Shown: in pieces, positions 53,278 to 63,870 of the stretch
Layout: every line of letters starts with the position of its first letter
Position numbering within the stretch: the stretch's first letter is position 1
DNA from: Pantoea sp. Lij88
Lineage (GTDB): Bacteria > Pseudomonadota > Gammaproteobacteria > Enterobacterales > Enterobacteriaceae
Assembly (NCBI RefSeq): GCF_030062155.1
Contig: NZ_CP118269.1
Span: forward strand, 806,001-870,000
Direction: 5' to 3'
DNA length: 64,000 nt
The notes under the pieces: model-generated
The model's database searches: none
The model's input: only the letters and a program-made list of their open reading frames with translations
What the model was told of the DNA's origin: nothing
Program-made: the position numbers and the translations under genes

Positions 53278-54291
53278 TTATACTTTGGGATTGGTCAGTT
53301 CGCTGATCAGCGGCAGCAGCACGCGGACGCTGTCGCGGGTTCGCAGGGCAATCTGTCCCGGCAGCCAGCGGTCGAGATAGCTCAGATTATCCAGGTCTGT
53401 CTGATGACGGGTCACGCCATCAGGAAAGTGGTGGCTGCGATGACGCTGCAGCGCGCCATCTTTATTCCCCAGCGTCCAGTTGCTGGCGGTGACATCCAGC
53501 AGCGGAAAGCCCGCCTTGTCGAAGGCATTCAGGCCGTTAAAGTCTTTGCGGTTCAGCTGGTGGCTGGCAGCGGGGATGCCCTGCTGACGCGCCAGTAGCA
53601 GCGCGCGATCGCTGGTCTGCTTGCGCACCGCCCGGGGCGTGTTCATGCCGCTGTTGAAATAGAGGTGATCGCCGGTGATCAGGCTGTTCAGATCGATGAC
53701 CAGCAGCGTGTTCTTTTTCTCACGCGTGCTCATCCGCTCAACATAGTCATCCATGCCGTGCAGGTCGGCTTCTCCGGCGCTCAGCGCGACAAAGCGGATG
53801 CCATAGTGCAGCGGCTTGCGACTCAGCTGCTGTGCCAGTTCCAGCATCACGCCAAGACCCGACGCATTGTCATCGACGCCCTGCAGCCGTAAGCCGCCCA
53901 GATTATGATGGGCCTGGCTGCTGTTTTGCGGCGTCCAGGTATCCAGATGCGCCACGATCAGGATCTCCTGCGGCACGCTGCCTGCGCGCGCGGCAATCAC
54001 CGAGGTGGCGGTGAGCTTATGCCAGCGCTGTGTGCCGTCATCTTCCTGCCACTTATAGCCGGTGTTGAACTGGCGGGTATCGGTCTTATAACCCAGTGCG
54101 GTAAATTGCTGCTGCAGGTAGTCAGCGGCCATCAGCTCAGCCGGACTGCCGCTCATGCGGCCAGGGAAATAGGTGGCGATGTGCCGGACCTGCTGTTCGG
54201 CAAACTGGCCTGTCGGCGTGGCCAGAGCCAGCGGGGAAATGAGTGCGCCAAACAAAACTGTCGCTACCCTCAGGCGGAGGGAACAAAACAT
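53278..54291 (-). CDS. iap: Iap-like M28 aminopeptidase with altered active site
   Basis: Homologue of E. coli Iap, the secreted aminopeptidase that trims the N-terminal Arg of alkaline phosphatase. Signal peptide at residues 1-25, then an M28 domain. ATG 54291 has AGGA six bases upstream and begins MFCSLRL; an upstream in-frame ATG (54330) adds 13 non-family residues. Length 337. Conserved: H115 in VAHLDTW, DDNASGLGVML, and a late His in TRHQTDLDN. Changed: the usual Glu-Glu pair reads A172-G173-E174-A175, so one Glu is missing, and the usual NLD metal-ligand motif reads D200-L-N202. Activity may be lost or different. Divergent from cysG. Confidence 0.85.
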   Translation of the reverse strand: MFCSLRLRVATVLFGALISPLALATPTGQFAEQQVRHIATYFPGRMSGSPAELMAADYLQQQFTALGYKTDTRQFNTGYKWQEDDGTQRWHKLTATSVIAARAGSVPQEILIVAHLDTWTPQNSSQAHHNLGGLRLQGVDDNASGLGVMLELAQQLSRKPLHYGIRFVALSAGEADLHGMDDYVERMSTREKKNTLLVIDLNSLITGDHLYFNSGMNTPRAVRKQTSDRALLLARQQGIPAASHQLNRKDFNGLNAFDKAGFPLLDVTASNWTLGNKDGALQRHRSHHFPDGVTRHQTDLDNLSYLDRWLPGQIALRTRDSVRVLLPLISELTNPKV

Positions 54292-54554
54292 AATGCATCC
54301 TTTTTTCATTATCCGGGAGGCGTTGGTCATGCGGGTCAGGGCCGATCATGCCGCGCGCATTATATCCCTTTTGTCGCGCCAGTTTGTTAGTGGAATCGGG
54401 CGCCGCTTCATTTGAAAAGGAGAATGTGCCTTTGTCGCTGGCACTTATCTGCTTTTGCAGCCGCAGGCACCGGTACGAATCTGTGAAGCTGTTCACGAAA
54501 AAGCCATTAAATTTCATCCGCTAAGATCAAATTGTTCTGTGCTTTGCGGAATCG

Positions 54555-54621
54555 TTATTCCATTCGGTAACTACTCATTCCAATTCGTAATTTCATCTGG
54601 ATAAACCCTGCGACGTATAGT
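54555..54621 (+). promoter_or_regulatory. Putative CysB sites and promoter of cysG-cysDNC
   Basis: Two copies of a TTATTCC-type element with 20-base period: TTATTCCATTCGGTAA from 54555 and TCATTCCAATTCGTAA from 54575. They resemble the TTATTCC half sites known for CysB. A -10 TATAGT (54616-54621) follows, without a good -35, and lies 35 bases before the cysG start. The remainder of the 364-base gap between iap and cysG (54292-54655) shows nothing else I can support. Confidence 0.55.
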
Positions 54622-54655
54622 CGCGTTAATACAAAGTTAAAACATCAGGGTTAAC

Positions 54656-56071
54656 GTGGACTATTTGCCTCTTTTTGCCGATCTCTCTGGCCGCCCGGTT
54701 CTGGTTGTCGGCGGTGGGGATATTGCGTCGCGAAAAATTGAACTGCTGCGTCGTGCGCGTGCGCGCGTTCTGATCGCCTCTCGTGAACTCTGCCCTGAAC
54801 TTCAGGAACTGCTGGAAAGCCAGGATCTGGAGTGGCTGGCGACCGAGTTTGATCCGTCCCAGCTGGATGGCGTTTTCCTGGTGATTGCCGCCACCGACGA
54901 TAACCATCTCAACACCCAGGTTTTTGAAGCTGCTAACGCGCGGCATAAGCTGGTTAACGTGGTCGACGACCAGCCAAAATGCACCTTTATCTTCCCTTCG
55001 ATTGTTGACCGCTCACCGCTGGTGGTGGCGATCTCTTCCAGCGGCACCGCACCGGTGCTGGCCCGCATGCTGCGCGAAAAAATCGAAACGCTGCTGCCCG
55101 CCAGTCTTGGTCAGATGGCGGAAGTAGCCGGACTCTGGCGTGACAAAGTTAAACAGCGCTTCAGCCGCATGTCTGACCGCAGACGCTTCTGGGAACGGGC
55201 GTTTAACGGCCGGTTCGCCAGTGAGATGTCAGCCGGTAACGTCGAAGAGGCGAAACGCACGCTGGACCGTGAACTGCAGGAAGAGCCGACCCGTCAGGGC
55301 GAGATTTTCCTGGTGGGCGCCGGGCCGGGTGACAGCGGCCTGCTGACGCTGCGTGGCCTGCAGGTGATGCAGTTAGCCGATGTGGTGCTCTACGACCATC
55401 TGGTCAGCGAAGAGGTGCTGGATCTGGTGCGCCGCGATGCCGATCGCATCTGCGTCGGCAAACGGGCCAGCGCACACACGTTGCCGCAGGAAGAGATCAA
55501 TCAGTTGCTGGTTTCACTGGCGCAGAAAGGCAAGCGCGTCGTCCGCCTCAAGGGTGGCGATCCCTTTATCTTTGGCCGCGGCGGCGAAGAGCTGCAGGCG
55601 GCGCAGCAGGCGGGTATTCCGTTCCAGGTGGTGCCGGGCGTCACCGCAGCTGCCGGTGCGACAGCCTATGCCGGTATTCCGCTGACCCACCGCGACTACG
55701 CGCAGAGCGTGATGTTTATTACCGGTCACTGCCGCCCCGATGGGGATGACATTGACTGGCCATCGCTGGCGCGTGCGCGTCAGACGCTGGCGATCTACAT
55801 GGGAACGGTTAAAGCGGCGGCCATCAGTGCGGCGCTGATTCAGCACGGTCGTGCGCCATCAACGCCGGTGGCGGTGATCAGTCGCGGCACCCGTCAGGAT
55901 CAACAGGTGCTGACCGGCACCTTAGAACAACTTGAGGCGCTGGCCGCCTCGGCACCTACTCCGGCGCTACTGGTGATCGGAGAGGTGGTTAATCTGCACG
56001 GGCAACTCGCCTGGTTTAAACATTCAGCACAGCAGGGGGCTCGCGAGTCCGCCGTTGTCAATCTGGCTTGA
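54656..56071 (+). CDS. cysG: Siroheme synthase CysG, trifunctional
   Basis: Makes siroheme from uroporphyrinogen III. The N-terminal half is the dehydrogenase/ferrochelatase ([30 protein letters not shown]), the C-terminal half the SAM uroporphyrinogen methyltransferase ([43 protein letters not shown]). 471 residues (E. coli 457). The start is GTG at 54656, with a CAGGG site upstream. Its position at the head of cysDNC, nine bases before cysD, ties siroheme supply to sulfate assimilation; E. coli keeps its only cysG beside nirBDC. Whether this genome has a second copy cannot be seen here. Confidence 0.95.
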   Translation: MDYLPLFADLSGRPVLVVGGGDIASRKIELLRRARARVLIASRELCPELQELLESQDLEWLATEFDPSQLDGVFLVIAATDDNHLNTQVFEAANARHKLVNVVDDQPKCTFIFPSIVDRSPLVVAISSSGTAPVLARMLREKIETLLPASLGQMAEVAGLWRDKVKQRFSRMSDRRRFWERAFNGRFASEMSAGNVEEAKRTLDRELQEEPTRQGEIFLVGAGPGDSGLLTLRGLQVMQLADVVLYDHLVSEEVLDLVRRDADRICVGKRASAHTLPQEEINQLLVSLAQKGKRVVRLKGGDPFIFGRGGEELQAAQQAGIPFQVVPGVTAAAGATAYAGIPLTHRDYAQSVMFITGHCRPDGDDIDWPSLARARQTLAIYMGTVKAAAISAALIQHGRAPSTPVAVISRGTRQDQQVLTGTLEQLEALAASAPTPALLVIGEVVNLHGQLAWFKHSAQQGARESAVVNLA

Positions 56072-56080
56072 GGGAAAATC

Positions 56081-56989
56081 ATGGACCAAAAACGACTCAC
56101 TCATCTGCGTCAGCTGGAGGCGGAGAGTATCCATATCATTCGCGAAGTCGCGGCGGAGTTCAGCAACCCGGTGATGATGTACTCCATCGGTAAAGACTCC
56201 TCGGTGATGCTGCATCTGGCGCGTAAAGCCTTTTATCCGGGCACGCTGCCGTTCCCGTTACTGCATGTGGATACCGGCTGGAAATTCCGTGAAATGTACG
56301 CGTTTCGCGACCGCACCGTGAAAGCGATGGGCGCAGAGTTGCTGGTTCACCGCAACCCGGAAGGCGTGGCGATGGGGATTAACCCGTTTGTCCACGGCAG
56401 TGCCAAACACACTGACATCATGAAGACCGAAGGGCTGAAGCAGGCGCTGAACAAATATGGTTTCGATGCGGCCTTTGGTGGCGCGCGTCGCGATGAAGAG
56501 AAGTCACGCGCTAAAGAGCGTATCTACTCCTTCCGTGACCGCTTCCATCGCTGGGACCCGAAAAACCAGCGTCCTGAGCTGTGGCACAACTACAACGGCC
56601 AGATCAACAAGGGCGAGAGCATCCGTGTCTTCCCGCTGTCGAACTGGACCGAACTGGATATCTGGCAGTACATCTTCCTGGAAAACATCGAGATCGTGCC
56701 GCTCTATCTCGCCGCGCCACGTCCGGTGCTGGAGCGTGATGGCATGCTGATGATGATCGATGACGATCGTATCAACCTGCAGCCGGGTGAAGAGATCACC
56801 CAGCGGATGGTCCGTTTCCGTACGCTCGGCTGCTGGCCGCTGACCGGTGCGGTAGAGTCCGAAGCGCAGACGCTGCCGGAGATCATCGAAGAGATGCTGG
56901 TTTCCACCACCAGCGAGCGTCAGGGCCGCATGATCGATCGCGATCAGTCCGGTTCGATGGAACTGAAAAAACGTCAGGGTTATTTCTAA
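56081..56989 (+). CDS. cysD: Sulfate adenylyltransferase subunit 2
   Basis: Catalytic subunit that adenylates sulfate to APS, driven by GTP hydrolysis on CysN. 302 residues, as in E. coli. PP-loop [15 protein letters not shown] near residues 31-45, HVDTGWKF and [16 protein letters not shown] are visible. Between cysG and cysN with gaps of nine and eleven bases, so all are one transcript. Confidence 0.97.
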   Translation: MDQKRLTHLRQLEAESIHIIREVAAEFSNPVMMYSIGKDSSVMLHLARKAFYPGTLPFPLLHVDTGWKFREMYAFRDRTVKAMGAELLVHRNPEGVAMGINPFVHGSAKHTDIMKTEGLKQALNKYGFDAAFGGARRDEEKSRAKERIYSFRDRFHRWDPKNQRPELWHNYNGQINKGESIRVFPLSNWTELDIWQYIFLENIEIVPLYLAAPRPVLERDGMLMMIDDDRINLQPGEEITQRMVRFRTLGCWPLTGAVESEAQTLPEIIEEMLVSTTSERQGRMIDRDQSGSMELKKRQGYF

Positions 56990-57000
56990 GGAGACGCCAG

Positions 57001-58428
57001 ATGAATACCGTAATTGCACAACAGATTGCCGACCAGGGCGGCGTTGAAGCCTGGCTGACCGCTCAGCAGCATAAGAGCCTGCTGCGTTTTCTGACCTGCG
57101 GCAGCGTCGACGATGGAAAAAGTACCCTGATTGGGCGTCTGCTGCACGATACCCGTCAGATCTATGAAGATCAGCTTTCCTCGCTGCACAACGACAGCAA
57201 ACGTCACGGCACCCAGGGCGAGAAACTCGATCTGGCGCTGCTGGTGGATGGTCTGCAGGCTGAGCGTGAGCAGGGCATTACCATTGATGTGGCCTACCGC
57301 TACTTCTCGACCGAAAAGCGTAAATTTATTATCGCCGACACGCCGGGACATGAGCAGTACACCCGTAACATGGCAACCGGCGCATCAACCTGCGATCTGG
57401 CAATCCTGCTGATCGATGCGCGTAAAGGCGTGCTGGATCAGACCCGCCGTCACAGCTTTATCTCGACGCTGCTGGGGATCAAACACCTGGTGGTGGCGAT
57501 CAATAAGATGGATCTGGTGGAGTACGATCAGGCGCGCTACGAGCAGATCAAACAGGATTACCTGGATTTTGCTGCCCAGCTGCCGGACGACCTTGATATC
57601 CGCTTTGTGCCGATGTCGGCGCTGGAAGGGGATAACGTGGCTTCCGCCAGTCAGACCATGCCGTGGTACAGCGGCCCGACGCTGCTGGATGTGCTGGAGA
57701 CCGTGGAGCTGAAGCGCGTCGTCGATCATCAGCCGATGCGTTTCCCGGTGCAGTATGTTAACCGTCCGAACCTGGATTTCCGTGGCTATGCCGGTACTCT
57801 GGCGTCAGGCAGCGTGCAGGTCGGCCAGCGCGTCAAAGTGCTGCCGTCTGGCGTGGAGTCGACCATTGCCCGCATTGTGACCTTTGATGGCGATCTGCAG
57901 GAAGCGGGGGCAGGCGAAGCGATTACGCTGGTGCTGCAGGATGAGATTGATATCAGCCGTGGCGATCTGCTGGTCGATGCCAGTGAAGATCTGGCCGCGG
58001 TTCAGTCGGCCAGCGTTGACGTGGTCTGGATGGCAGAACAGCCGCTGCAGGCCGGTCAGAGCTATGACCTGAAAATCGCCGGCAAGAAAACCCGTGGCCG
58101 GGTAGAGAAGGTGCTGCATCAGGTCGAGATCAACTCGCTGGAGACGCGTCAGGTCGATGCGCTGCCGCTGAACGGTATTGGCCGCATTGAGTTAACCTTT
58201 GACGAACCGATGGTGCTCGACAGCTATCAGCAGAACCCGGTAACCGGCGGCATGATCTTTATCGATCGCCTGACCAACGTCACCGTGGGTGCTGGCATGA
58301 TCCATCAGCCAAACCATGACGCCCCGGTTAACACCGGTGAGTTCAGCGCGTTTGAGCTGGAACTGAATGCGCTGGTGCGCCGTCACTTCCCACACTGGAA
58401 CGCGCGCGACCTGCTGGGCGGTCAGTAA
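57001..58428 (+). CDS. cysN: Sulfate adenylyltransferase subunit 1 (GTPase)
   Basis: Regulatory GTPase of ATP sulfurylase, EF-Tu/EF-1A-like. G motifs: [23 protein letters not shown] and NKMDLV. 475 residues, as in E. coli; not fused to CysC. The stop shares a base with the cysC start (TAATG). Confidence 0.97.
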   Translation: MNTVIAQQIADQGGVEAWLTAQQHKSLLRFLTCGSVDDGKSTLIGRLLHDTRQIYEDQLSSLHNDSKRHGTQGEKLDLALLVDGLQAEREQGITIDVAYRYFSTEKRKFIIADTPGHEQYTRNMATGASTCDLAILLIDARKGVLDQTRRHSFISTLLGIKHLVVAINKMDLVEYDQARYEQIKQDYLDFAAQLPDDLDIRFVPMSALEGDNVASASQTMPWYSGPTLLDVLETVELKRVVDHQPMRFPVQYVNRPNLDFRGYAGTLASGSVQVGQRVKVLPSGVESTIARIVTFDGDLQEAGAGEAITLVLQDEIDISRGDLLVDASEDLAAVQSASVDVVWMAEQPLQAGQSYDLKIAGKKTRGRVEKVLHQVEINSLETRQVDALPLNGIGRIELTFDEPMVLDSYQQNPVTGGMIFIDRLTNVTVGAGMIHQPNHDAPVNTGEFSAFELELNALVRRHFPHWNARDLLGGQ

Positions 58429-59033
58429 TGGCTCAGCACGATGACAACGTGGTATGGCATGACCATCCGGTAACCCGTGCCTCACGCGAACAGCAGCACG
58501 GCCATCAGGGCGTGGTGCTGTGGTTCACCGGGCTTTCGGGCTCGGGGAAATCCACCGTCGCAGGTGCGCTGGAGCAGGCGCTGCACCGCATCGGCGTCAG
58601 CACCTATCTGCTGGATGGTGACAATGTGCGTCATGGCCTCTGTCGCGATCTCGGCTTCAGCGACGATGACCGCAAGGAGAACATCCGTCGGGTTGGTGAA
58701 GTCGCGAAACTGATGGTAGATGCCGGACTCGTGGTACTCACTGCCTTTATTTCGCCGCATCGCGCCGAGCGTCAGATGGTGCGTGACCTGCTGGAGCCGG
58801 GGCAGTTTATCGAGGTGTTTGTCGATACGCCGTTAGCGGTGTGTGAAGCGCGCGATCCCAAAGGCTTATACCGCAAAGCGCGCGCCGGTGAGCTGCGTAA
58901 TTTCACCGGTATCGACAGCGTCTATGAGGCGCCTGAAAGCCCGGAAATCCAGCTGGATGGCGAACAATTGGTTACAAAACTGGCCGCCCAATTGTTAGAC
59001 GTGCTGCGCGACCGCGATATCATCAGATCCTGA
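58428..59033 (+). CDS. cysC: APS kinase
   Basis: Phosphorylates APS to PAPS, the substrate of CysH. P-loop [15 protein letters not shown] near residues 35-50, GDNVRHGL and the phospho-serine motif [11 protein letters not shown]. 201 residues, as in E. coli. Last gene of the cysG-D-N-C unit; a stem-loop follows. Confidence 0.97.
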   Translation: MAQHDDNVVWHDHPVTRASREQQHGHQGVVLWFTGLSGSGKSTVAGALEQALHRIGVSTYLLDGDNVRHGLCRDLGFSDDDRKENIRRVGEVAKLMVDAGLVVLTAFISPHRAERQMVRDLLEPGQFIEVFVDTPLAVCEARDPKGLYRKARAGELRNFTGIDSVYEAPESPEIQLDGEQLVTKLAAQLLDVLRDRDIIRS

Positions 59034-59040
59034 AGAGACA

Positions 59041-59066
59041 GCGGCAAATCGCTTCGGGTTTGCCGC
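59041..59066 (+). terminator. Stem-loop after cysC
   Basis: GCGGCAAA / TTTGCCGC with a ten-base loop, seven bases past the cysC stop. No strong T-run. Candidate end of the cysG-cysDNC transcript. Confidence 0.5.
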
Positions 59067-59087
59067 CCTCGCAACAACAGGATGCCT

Positions 59088-59408
59088 ATGCAGAACATCA
59101 CACCCATGCTCGCTCGTAAAGATGACTCCTCCCAGGATGAGCCACGCTCATTGCTGCCGGGCGGCGTTATCGGCTTACTCGCTTACTGGTGTGCGCTGGC
59201 GCTTCCATTCCTGCTGTTCGGCTCTAACACGCTGTTCTTCTTTCTCTATACCTGGCCATTCTTTCTGGCGCTGCTGCCGGTTGCCGTGGTCACGGGCATC
59301 GCACTGAATACGCTGCTGAGCGGGCACTGGATCTGGGCCGCCCTCGCTACGGTCATTATGGTGGTGACGCTTTTCTGGTTAATGTTCTCCTTTCTCTCCG
59401 GCTGGTAA
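59088..59408 (+). CDS. ygbE: DUF3561 membrane protein YgbE
   Basis: 106-residue inner-membrane protein of unknown function with three hydrophobic segments, and the family stretch GSNTLFFFLYTWPFFLAL. The ATG at 59088 sits six bases after AGG, so it is preferred to the ATG at 59082, which abuts that site. Placement between cysC and ftsB is the same as in E. coli. Confidence 0.88.
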   Translation: MQNITPMLARKDDSSQDEPRSLLPGGVIGLLAYWCALALPFLLFGSNTLFFFLYTWPFFLALLPVAVVTGIALNTLLSGHWIWAALATVIMVVTLFWLMFSFLSGW

Positions 59409-59577
59409 GCCTTTACGGCGTCCGCGCTGATGTGCAAACGCATCGGCAGGTTACAAATCTTTTCCCGTCCGAATCGGTACTGATTGTGCAGTCGCGCAGC
59501 AAAGCGCGCCATTTTCGCCGCTGGTGTGGAGTCCTGTGCAAAGTTATGGGATGATTGGGCCGTTTTTAGGGGGCGGG

Positions 59578-59895
59578 ATGGGAAAACTGACGTTACTGTT
59601 ATTGGTGCTGCTTGGCTGGCTGCAATATTCGTTGTGGCTGGGGAAAAATGGCATCCATGACTATACGCGCGTCAATGATGATGTCGCGGTGCAACAGGCA
59701 AACAATGCCAAACTTAAATCGCGAAACGATCAGCTGTTTGCCGAAATTGACGATCTCAATGGCGGCTCAGAAGCGATCGAGGAGCGCGCGCGCAATGAAC
59801 TGGGCATGATTAAGCCCGGTGAGACTTTCTATCGTCTGGTGCCTGACCAGAACAAACGCAACGCGCAACAATCAGCGCAAAACCTACAACGATAA
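59578..59895 (+). CDS. ftsB: Cell division protein FtsB
   Basis: Bitopic divisome protein that joins FtsL and FtsQ. 105 residues: short cytosolic tail, transmembrane helix ([19 protein letters not shown], residues 4-22), then a periplasmic coiled coil with heptads ([16 protein letters not shown]) and the conserved [18 protein letters not shown] use ATG 59578 with AGGGGG upstream; an open frame starting 18 codons earlier is not family-like. ispD follows after three bases. Confidence 0.95.
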   Translation: MGKLTLLLLVLLGWLQYSLWLGKNGIHDYTRVNDDVAVQQANNAKLKSRNDQLFAEIDDLNGGSEAIEERARNELGMIKPGETFYRLVPDQNKRNAQQSAQNLQR

Positions 59896-59898
59896 AAC

Positions 59899-60615
59899 AT
59901 GAACACTCTGGCCTCCCTTGCGGATGTGATTGCCGTGGTGCCTGCTGCCGGGATCGGCAGCCGCATGCAGGCAACCTGTCCGAAGCAGTATCTGACGATT
60001 GGTCAGCACACCCTTCTGGAACACAGCATTGCGCGTCTGTTTTCCCATCCCGCCATTAAACAGGTGATTGTCGCCCTCAGCCCCGATGACCAGCACTTCG
60101 CTTCACTGCCGCTGGCACGCGATCCGCGTGTGCTCAGGGTTACAGGCGGAGAGACCCGCGCCGAGTCGGTGCTGGCCGGATTGCAGGCCGCACAGGGTTC
60201 CGCCTGGGTGCTGGTTCATGACGCTGCGCGTCCCTGTCTGCATCCCGGCGATCTCCAGAAACTGCTTAACGTGCGTGAACAGAGCCACGTGGGCGGGATT
60301 CTGGCCGCGCCCGTGCGCGACACCATGAAACGGGGCGAGCCGGGCAAAGCCGCGGTGGCCCATACCGTGGAACGCGACGATCTCTGGCACGCCTTAACGC
60401 CGCAGTTCTTCCCTCACGCGCTGCTCACCGCCTGCCTCACGCGGGCGCTGACTGAAGGCGCGACCATCACCGATGAAGCGTCGGCGCTGGAGTATTGCGG
60501 TTACCATCCGCTGCTGGTCAGCGGACGCAGTGATAACATCAAAGTCACCCGGCCAGAAGATCTGGCGCTGGCGGCTTTTTATCTGAGTCAGATTCAATTA
60601 AAGGAGAGCGCATGA
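59899..60615 (+). CDS. ispD: 2-C-methyl-D-erythritol 4-phosphate cytidylyltransferase
   Basis: Joins CTP and MEP in the non-mevalonate isoprenoid route. 238 residues. The nucleotide loop is [19 protein letters not shown], followed by [11 protein letters not shown] and ITDEASALE. The stop overlaps the ispF start by four bases. The ftsB-ispD-ispF-truD order is conserved in enterics. Confidence 0.97.
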   Translation: MNTLASLADVIAVVPAAGIGSRMQATCPKQYLTIGQHTLLEHSIARLFSHPAIKQVIVALSPDDQHFASLPLARDPRVLRVTGGETRAESVLAGLQAAQGSAWVLVHDAARPCLHPGDLQKLLNVREQSHVGGILAAPVRDTMKRGEPGKAAVAHTVERDDLWHALTPQFFPHALLTACLTRALTEGATITDEASALEYCGYHPLLVSGRSDNIKVTRPEDLALAAFYLSQIQLKESA

Positions 60616-61097
60616 TGCGTATCGGTCACGGTTTTGACGTTCACGCCTTTGGCGGAGAGGGTCCGTTAGTGATTGGCGGTGTGCGGATCCCGTTTGAACA
60701 CGGTTTTATCGCCCATTCGGATGGCGATGTGGCGCTGCATGCGCTGACTGACGCGCTGCTGGGCGCAGTGGCAATGGGCGATATCGGCAAGCTGTTTCCC
60801 GACACCGATCCGGCCTTTAAAGGGGCAGACAGCCGTGGCCTGCTGCGTGAGGCCTGGCGTCGTATCGAAGCCAAAGGCTATCGCATCGGTAATGTCGACG
60901 TCACGATTATTGCTCAGGCACCGAAAATGCTGCCGCACGTGCCGCAGATGCGCATCAACATCGCAGAAGATCTGGGCTGCCATATGGATGCCGTCAACGT
61001 CAAGGCGACCACCACCGAGAAGCTTGGCTTTACCGGACGCGGCGAAGGCATCGCCTGTGAAGCGGTCGCGTTAGTTCTGAAAGCTGACAGCCAATGA
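60612..61097 (+). CDS. ispF: 2-C-methyl-D-erythritol 2,4-cyclodiphosphate synthase
   Basis: Cyclises CDP-ME 2-phosphate to MEcPP with loss of CMP. Zinc ligands lie in GHGFDVHAF (Asp, His) and [12 protein letters not shown] (His). 161 residues from ATG 60612; the next codon is also ATG and would give the 160-residue form. AGGAG lies eight to eleven bases upstream. Overlaps both ispD and truD starts (four bases each). Confidence 0.97.
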   Translation: MMRIGHGFDVHAFGGEGPLVIGGVRIPFEHGFIAHSDGDVALHALTDALLGAVAMGDIGKLFPDTDPAFKGADSRGLLREAWRRIEAKGYRIGNVDVTIIAQAPKMLPHVPQMRINIAEDLGCHMDAVNVKATTTEKLGFTGRGEGIACEAVALVLKADSQ

Positions 61098-62134
61098 GTC
61101 TGAATTACCTGCACGGCACACCCGTGGCCTCTGGCGTGATCAAAGCCAATCCGGAAGATTTCGTGGTGGTTGAAGATCTCGGTTATGGCGCGGATGGCGA
61201 AGGTGAGCACCTGCTGGTGCGCATCCGTAAAGTCGGCGCCAATACCCGCTTTGTGGCGGAGGCACTGGCTAAGTATCTCGGTATTCATCAGCGCGATATG
61301 AGTTATGCCGGGATGAAAGACCGCCATGCGGTGACGGAGCAGACTCTCTGTTTTCGTCTGCCGGGCAATGCGATGCCCGACCTGCGCGGTTTCGCGCTGG
61401 AAGGGGTCGAGATTCTGCAGGCGGTGCGCCACAAACGTAAGCTGCGCATCGGTGCACTGGCGGGGAACGCGTTCCGGCTGGTCATCCGTCAGATCAGCGA
61501 TCGTGATGCGGTTGAAACGCGTCTGGCGCAGATTCGCGCTGCGGGCGCGCCCAACTATTTTGGTGAACAGCGCTTTGGTCGTGGCGGTAACAACCTGGTG
61601 ATGGCGGAGAAGTGGGCGCGCAATGAGATCGTGATTCGCGACCGCAACAAGCGCAGCCTGATGCTCTCTGCCGCGCGCAGTGCGCTGTTTAATCAGGTAA
61701 CCAGTGCGCGTCTGCAACAGCAGGGCGGCCTGACTCAGGTGCTGAACGGCGATGCCCTGCAGCTGACAGGACGCGGCAGCTGGTTTGTCGCCCAGCCCGA
61801 TGAGCTGGAAGAATCACAGCGCCGGGTCGATCAGCATGAGCTGCGCATTACCGCGCCGCTGCCGGGACGCGGCGAGCCGGGCCCACAGGCTGACGCACTG
61901 GCCTTTGAACAGCAGGCGCTGGCGGATGACACGCTGCTGCTTGGCCTGATTGAACGTGAGAAGGTCGATGCAGCCCGCCGCGCCATGCTGGTGGTGCCGC
62001 GCGATATGCAGTGGAGCTGGTGGGATGACGTCACGCTGGAACTGTCGTTCTGGCTGCCTGCAGGCAGCTTTGCCACCAGCGTGGTCCGTGAGCTGCTGAC
62101 CCCCGCGGACTCGCCCGATCAGATTGATGAGTAA
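61094..62134 (+). CDS. truD: tRNA pseudouridine-13 synthase TruD
   Basis: Makes pseudouridine at position 13 of tRNA-Glu. Catalytic Asp76 in [13 protein letters not shown] (Asp80 in E. coli), then [15 protein letters not shown] and [14 protein letters not shown]. 346 residues (E. coli 349). Starts inside the end of ispF. In E. coli truD overlaps surE; here 192 bases separate them. Confidence 0.96.
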   Translation: MSLNYLHGTPVASGVIKANPEDFVVVEDLGYGADGEGEHLLVRIRKVGANTRFVAEALAKYLGIHQRDMSYAGMKDRHAVTEQTLCFRLPGNAMPDLRGFALEGVEILQAVRHKRKLRIGALAGNAFRLVIRQISDRDAVETRLAQIRAAGAPNYFGEQRFGRGGNNLVMAEKWARNEIVIRDRNKRSLMLSAARSALFNQVTSARLQQQGGLTQVLNGDALQLTGRGSWFVAQPDELEESQRRVDQHELRITAPLPGRGEPGPQADALAFEQQALADDTLLLGLIEREKVDAARRAMLVVPRDMQWSWWDDVTLELSFWLPAGSFATSVVRELLTPADSPDQIDE

Positions 62135-62326
62135 TCTTCGCCGCAACCTGACCCGCAGTATGGGTAATGTTGCGGCAAACCCCCACCGTCGTGTGATTTA
62201 CGCCTACCACTTCCTTGCGCGCCTCGCTAGAATGCAAAAATCGCTGTCCATTTCTCACCTGTTGCCATGCCGTTAAAACAGGTTCAGTCACGGCGACCAG
62301 TCGAATAAAAAAAAGGTCAGAACGAA
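62135..62326 (+). promoter_or_regulatory. truD-surE spacer with stem-loop and candidate promoter
   Basis: GCCGCAAC (62140-62147) pairs with GTTGCGGC (62169-62176), and an inner ACCC/GGGT pair extends the stem; this may end the truD transcript. A TAGAAT hexamer (62228-62233) preceded by GC, without a clear -35, could start the surE transcript, giving a leader of about 90 bases. Confidence 0.4.
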
Positions 62327-63088
62327 ATGCGGATATTGCTCAGCAACGATGACGGCATTCACGCGCCAGGTATTCAGACTCTGGCGAAAGCCCTGCGGCA
62401 GATTGCTGACGTACAGGTTGTTGCCCCCGATCGTAACCGAAGCGGTGCCTCGAACTCATTAACGCTGGAAACGCCTCTGCGCACTTTCACCCATGAAAAC
62501 GGCGATATCGCGGTTCAGATGGGGACGCCAACTGACTGCGTCTATCTCGGGGTAAATGCGCTGATGCAGCCGCGTCCCGACATTGTGGTGTCAGGTATCA
62601 ATGCCGGCCCCAATCTGGGCGACGATGTGATCTATTCCGGCACGGTGGCGGCGGCGATGGAAGGGCGGCATCTTGGCTTACCGGCAATCGCGGTTTCGCT
62701 CAATGGTCATCAGCACTACGACACCGCAGCGGCGGTGACCTGCGCGCTCCTCAGGGCGCTGACGCATGAACCGCTGCGCACCGGCCGCATTCTCAACATC
62801 AACGTTCCCGATCTGCCGCTGTCTGAGCTTAAAGGTATCCGCGTGACGCGCTGTGGCAGCCGCCATCCGGCAGATCAGGTGATTGCGCAGCAGGATCCGC
62901 GCGGCAATACGCTTTACTGGATTGGACCGCCGGGCGAAAAACTCGATGCCGGCCCGGATACAGATTTTGCCGCCGTGGATCAGGGCTATGTGTCTGTTAC
63001 TGCGTTGCATGTGGACTTAACGGCGCACGGTGCGCAGGACGTGCTCAGTGACTGGCTGACAAAAGCTGAGGTGAACCTGGCATGGTGA
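62327..63088 (+). CDS. surE: 5'/3'-nucleotidase and polyphosphatase SurE
   Basis: Stationary-phase survival phosphatase acting on nucleoside monophosphates and short polyphosphate. Metal-binding residues lie in [12 protein letters not shown] (Asp8, Asp9), in the serine of [16 protein letters not shown] loop (here [11 protein letters not shown]), and Asn in [19 protein letters not shown]. 253 residues, as in E. coli. Overlaps pcm by seven bases. No strong ribosome site is visible; AAAAAAAAGG lies about 14 bases before the ATG. Confidence 0.96.
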   Translation: MRILLSNDDGIHAPGIQTLAKALRQIADVQVVAPDRNRSGASNSLTLETPLRTFTHENGDIAVQMGTPTDCVYLGVNALMQPRPDIVVSGINAGPNLGDDVIYSGTVAAAMEGRHLGLPAIAVSLNGHQHYDTAAAVTCALLRALTHEPLRTGRILNINVPDLPLSELKGIRVTRCGSRHPADQVIAQQDPRGNTLYWIGPPGEKLDAGPDTDFAAVDQGYVSVTALHVDLTAHGAQDVLSDWLTKAEVNLAW

Positions 63089-63708
63089 ATCGGCGTATTG
63101 AGACACTGCTGTCACAACTGCGTCAGCAGGGCATTGATGATGAAAACCTGCTGAAAGCCATTAGCGAGGTGCCGCGCGAACGTTTTATCGACGAGGCGTT
63201 CGAGCATAAAGCCTGGGACAATGTTGCCCTGCCTATCGGCTCCGGCCAGACGATATCCCAGCCTTATATGGTCGCGCGGATGACCGCGCTGCTGGCACTC
63301 AATCCGCATTCCCGTGTACTGGAGATTGGTACGGGTTCCGGTTACCAGACGGCGATTCTTGCCCATCTGGTAGACCATGTCTATTCAGTGGAACGCATCA
63401 AAGGGCTGCAGTGGCAGGCCAAGCGCCGCCTGAAACAGCTGGATCTGCATAATGTCTCGACCCGGCATGGCGATGGCTGGCAGGGCTGGCCATCACGCGG
63501 GCCCTTCGATGCCATCATTGTCACCGCCGCGCCACCGGAAATTCCGATTGCGCTGATAGCACAACTGGCAGAAGGCGGCATTATGGTGCTGCCGGTCGGC
63601 GAAGATCAGCAGGTACTGAAACGCCTGCGTCGTCAGGGCGAAGAGGTCACGGAAGAGATCATTGAGCCGGTGCGTTTTGTTCCGCTGGTGCAGGGCGATC
63701 TGGCCTGA
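63082..63708 (+). CDS. pcm: Protein-L-isoaspartate O-methyltransferase
   Basis: Repairs isoaspartyl residues in aged proteins with SAM. Family marks are [18 protein letters not shown], the substrate loop [15 protein letters not shown] and the SAM loop [13 protein letters not shown]. 208 residues, as in E. coli. Start lies inside the end of surE. nlpD begins 162 bases on; that gap shows nothing beyond its ribosome site. Confidence 0.97.
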   Translation: MVNRRIETLLSQLRQQGIDDENLLKAISEVPRERFIDEAFEHKAWDNVALPIGSGQTISQPYMVARMTALLALNPHSRVLEIGTGSGYQTAILAHLVDHVYSVERIKGLQWQAKRRLKQLDLHNVSTRHGDGWQGWPSRGPFDAIIVTAAPPEIPIALIAQLAEGGIMVLPVGEDQQVLKRLRRQGEEVTEEIIEPVRFVPLVQGDLA

Positions 63709-63870
63709 CGCTCTTCGTATTTCTTCACAACTGTTTCATGGCACCACGTACCTGATGTTGTTACTATCCGGTTTATTCAACAAAAATGCAGATTTTATCG
63801 CGCCGTGCAGAGCATTCTGCTGGCAGGTACAGTGAAACAGATAGATCAGAGTTGCCATCACGGGGGATTA

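Noticed and set aside
60914..61717. 267-codon minus-strand open frame across ispF and truD
   Set aside because: Spans two conserved sense genes on the other strand; an artefact of codon bias.
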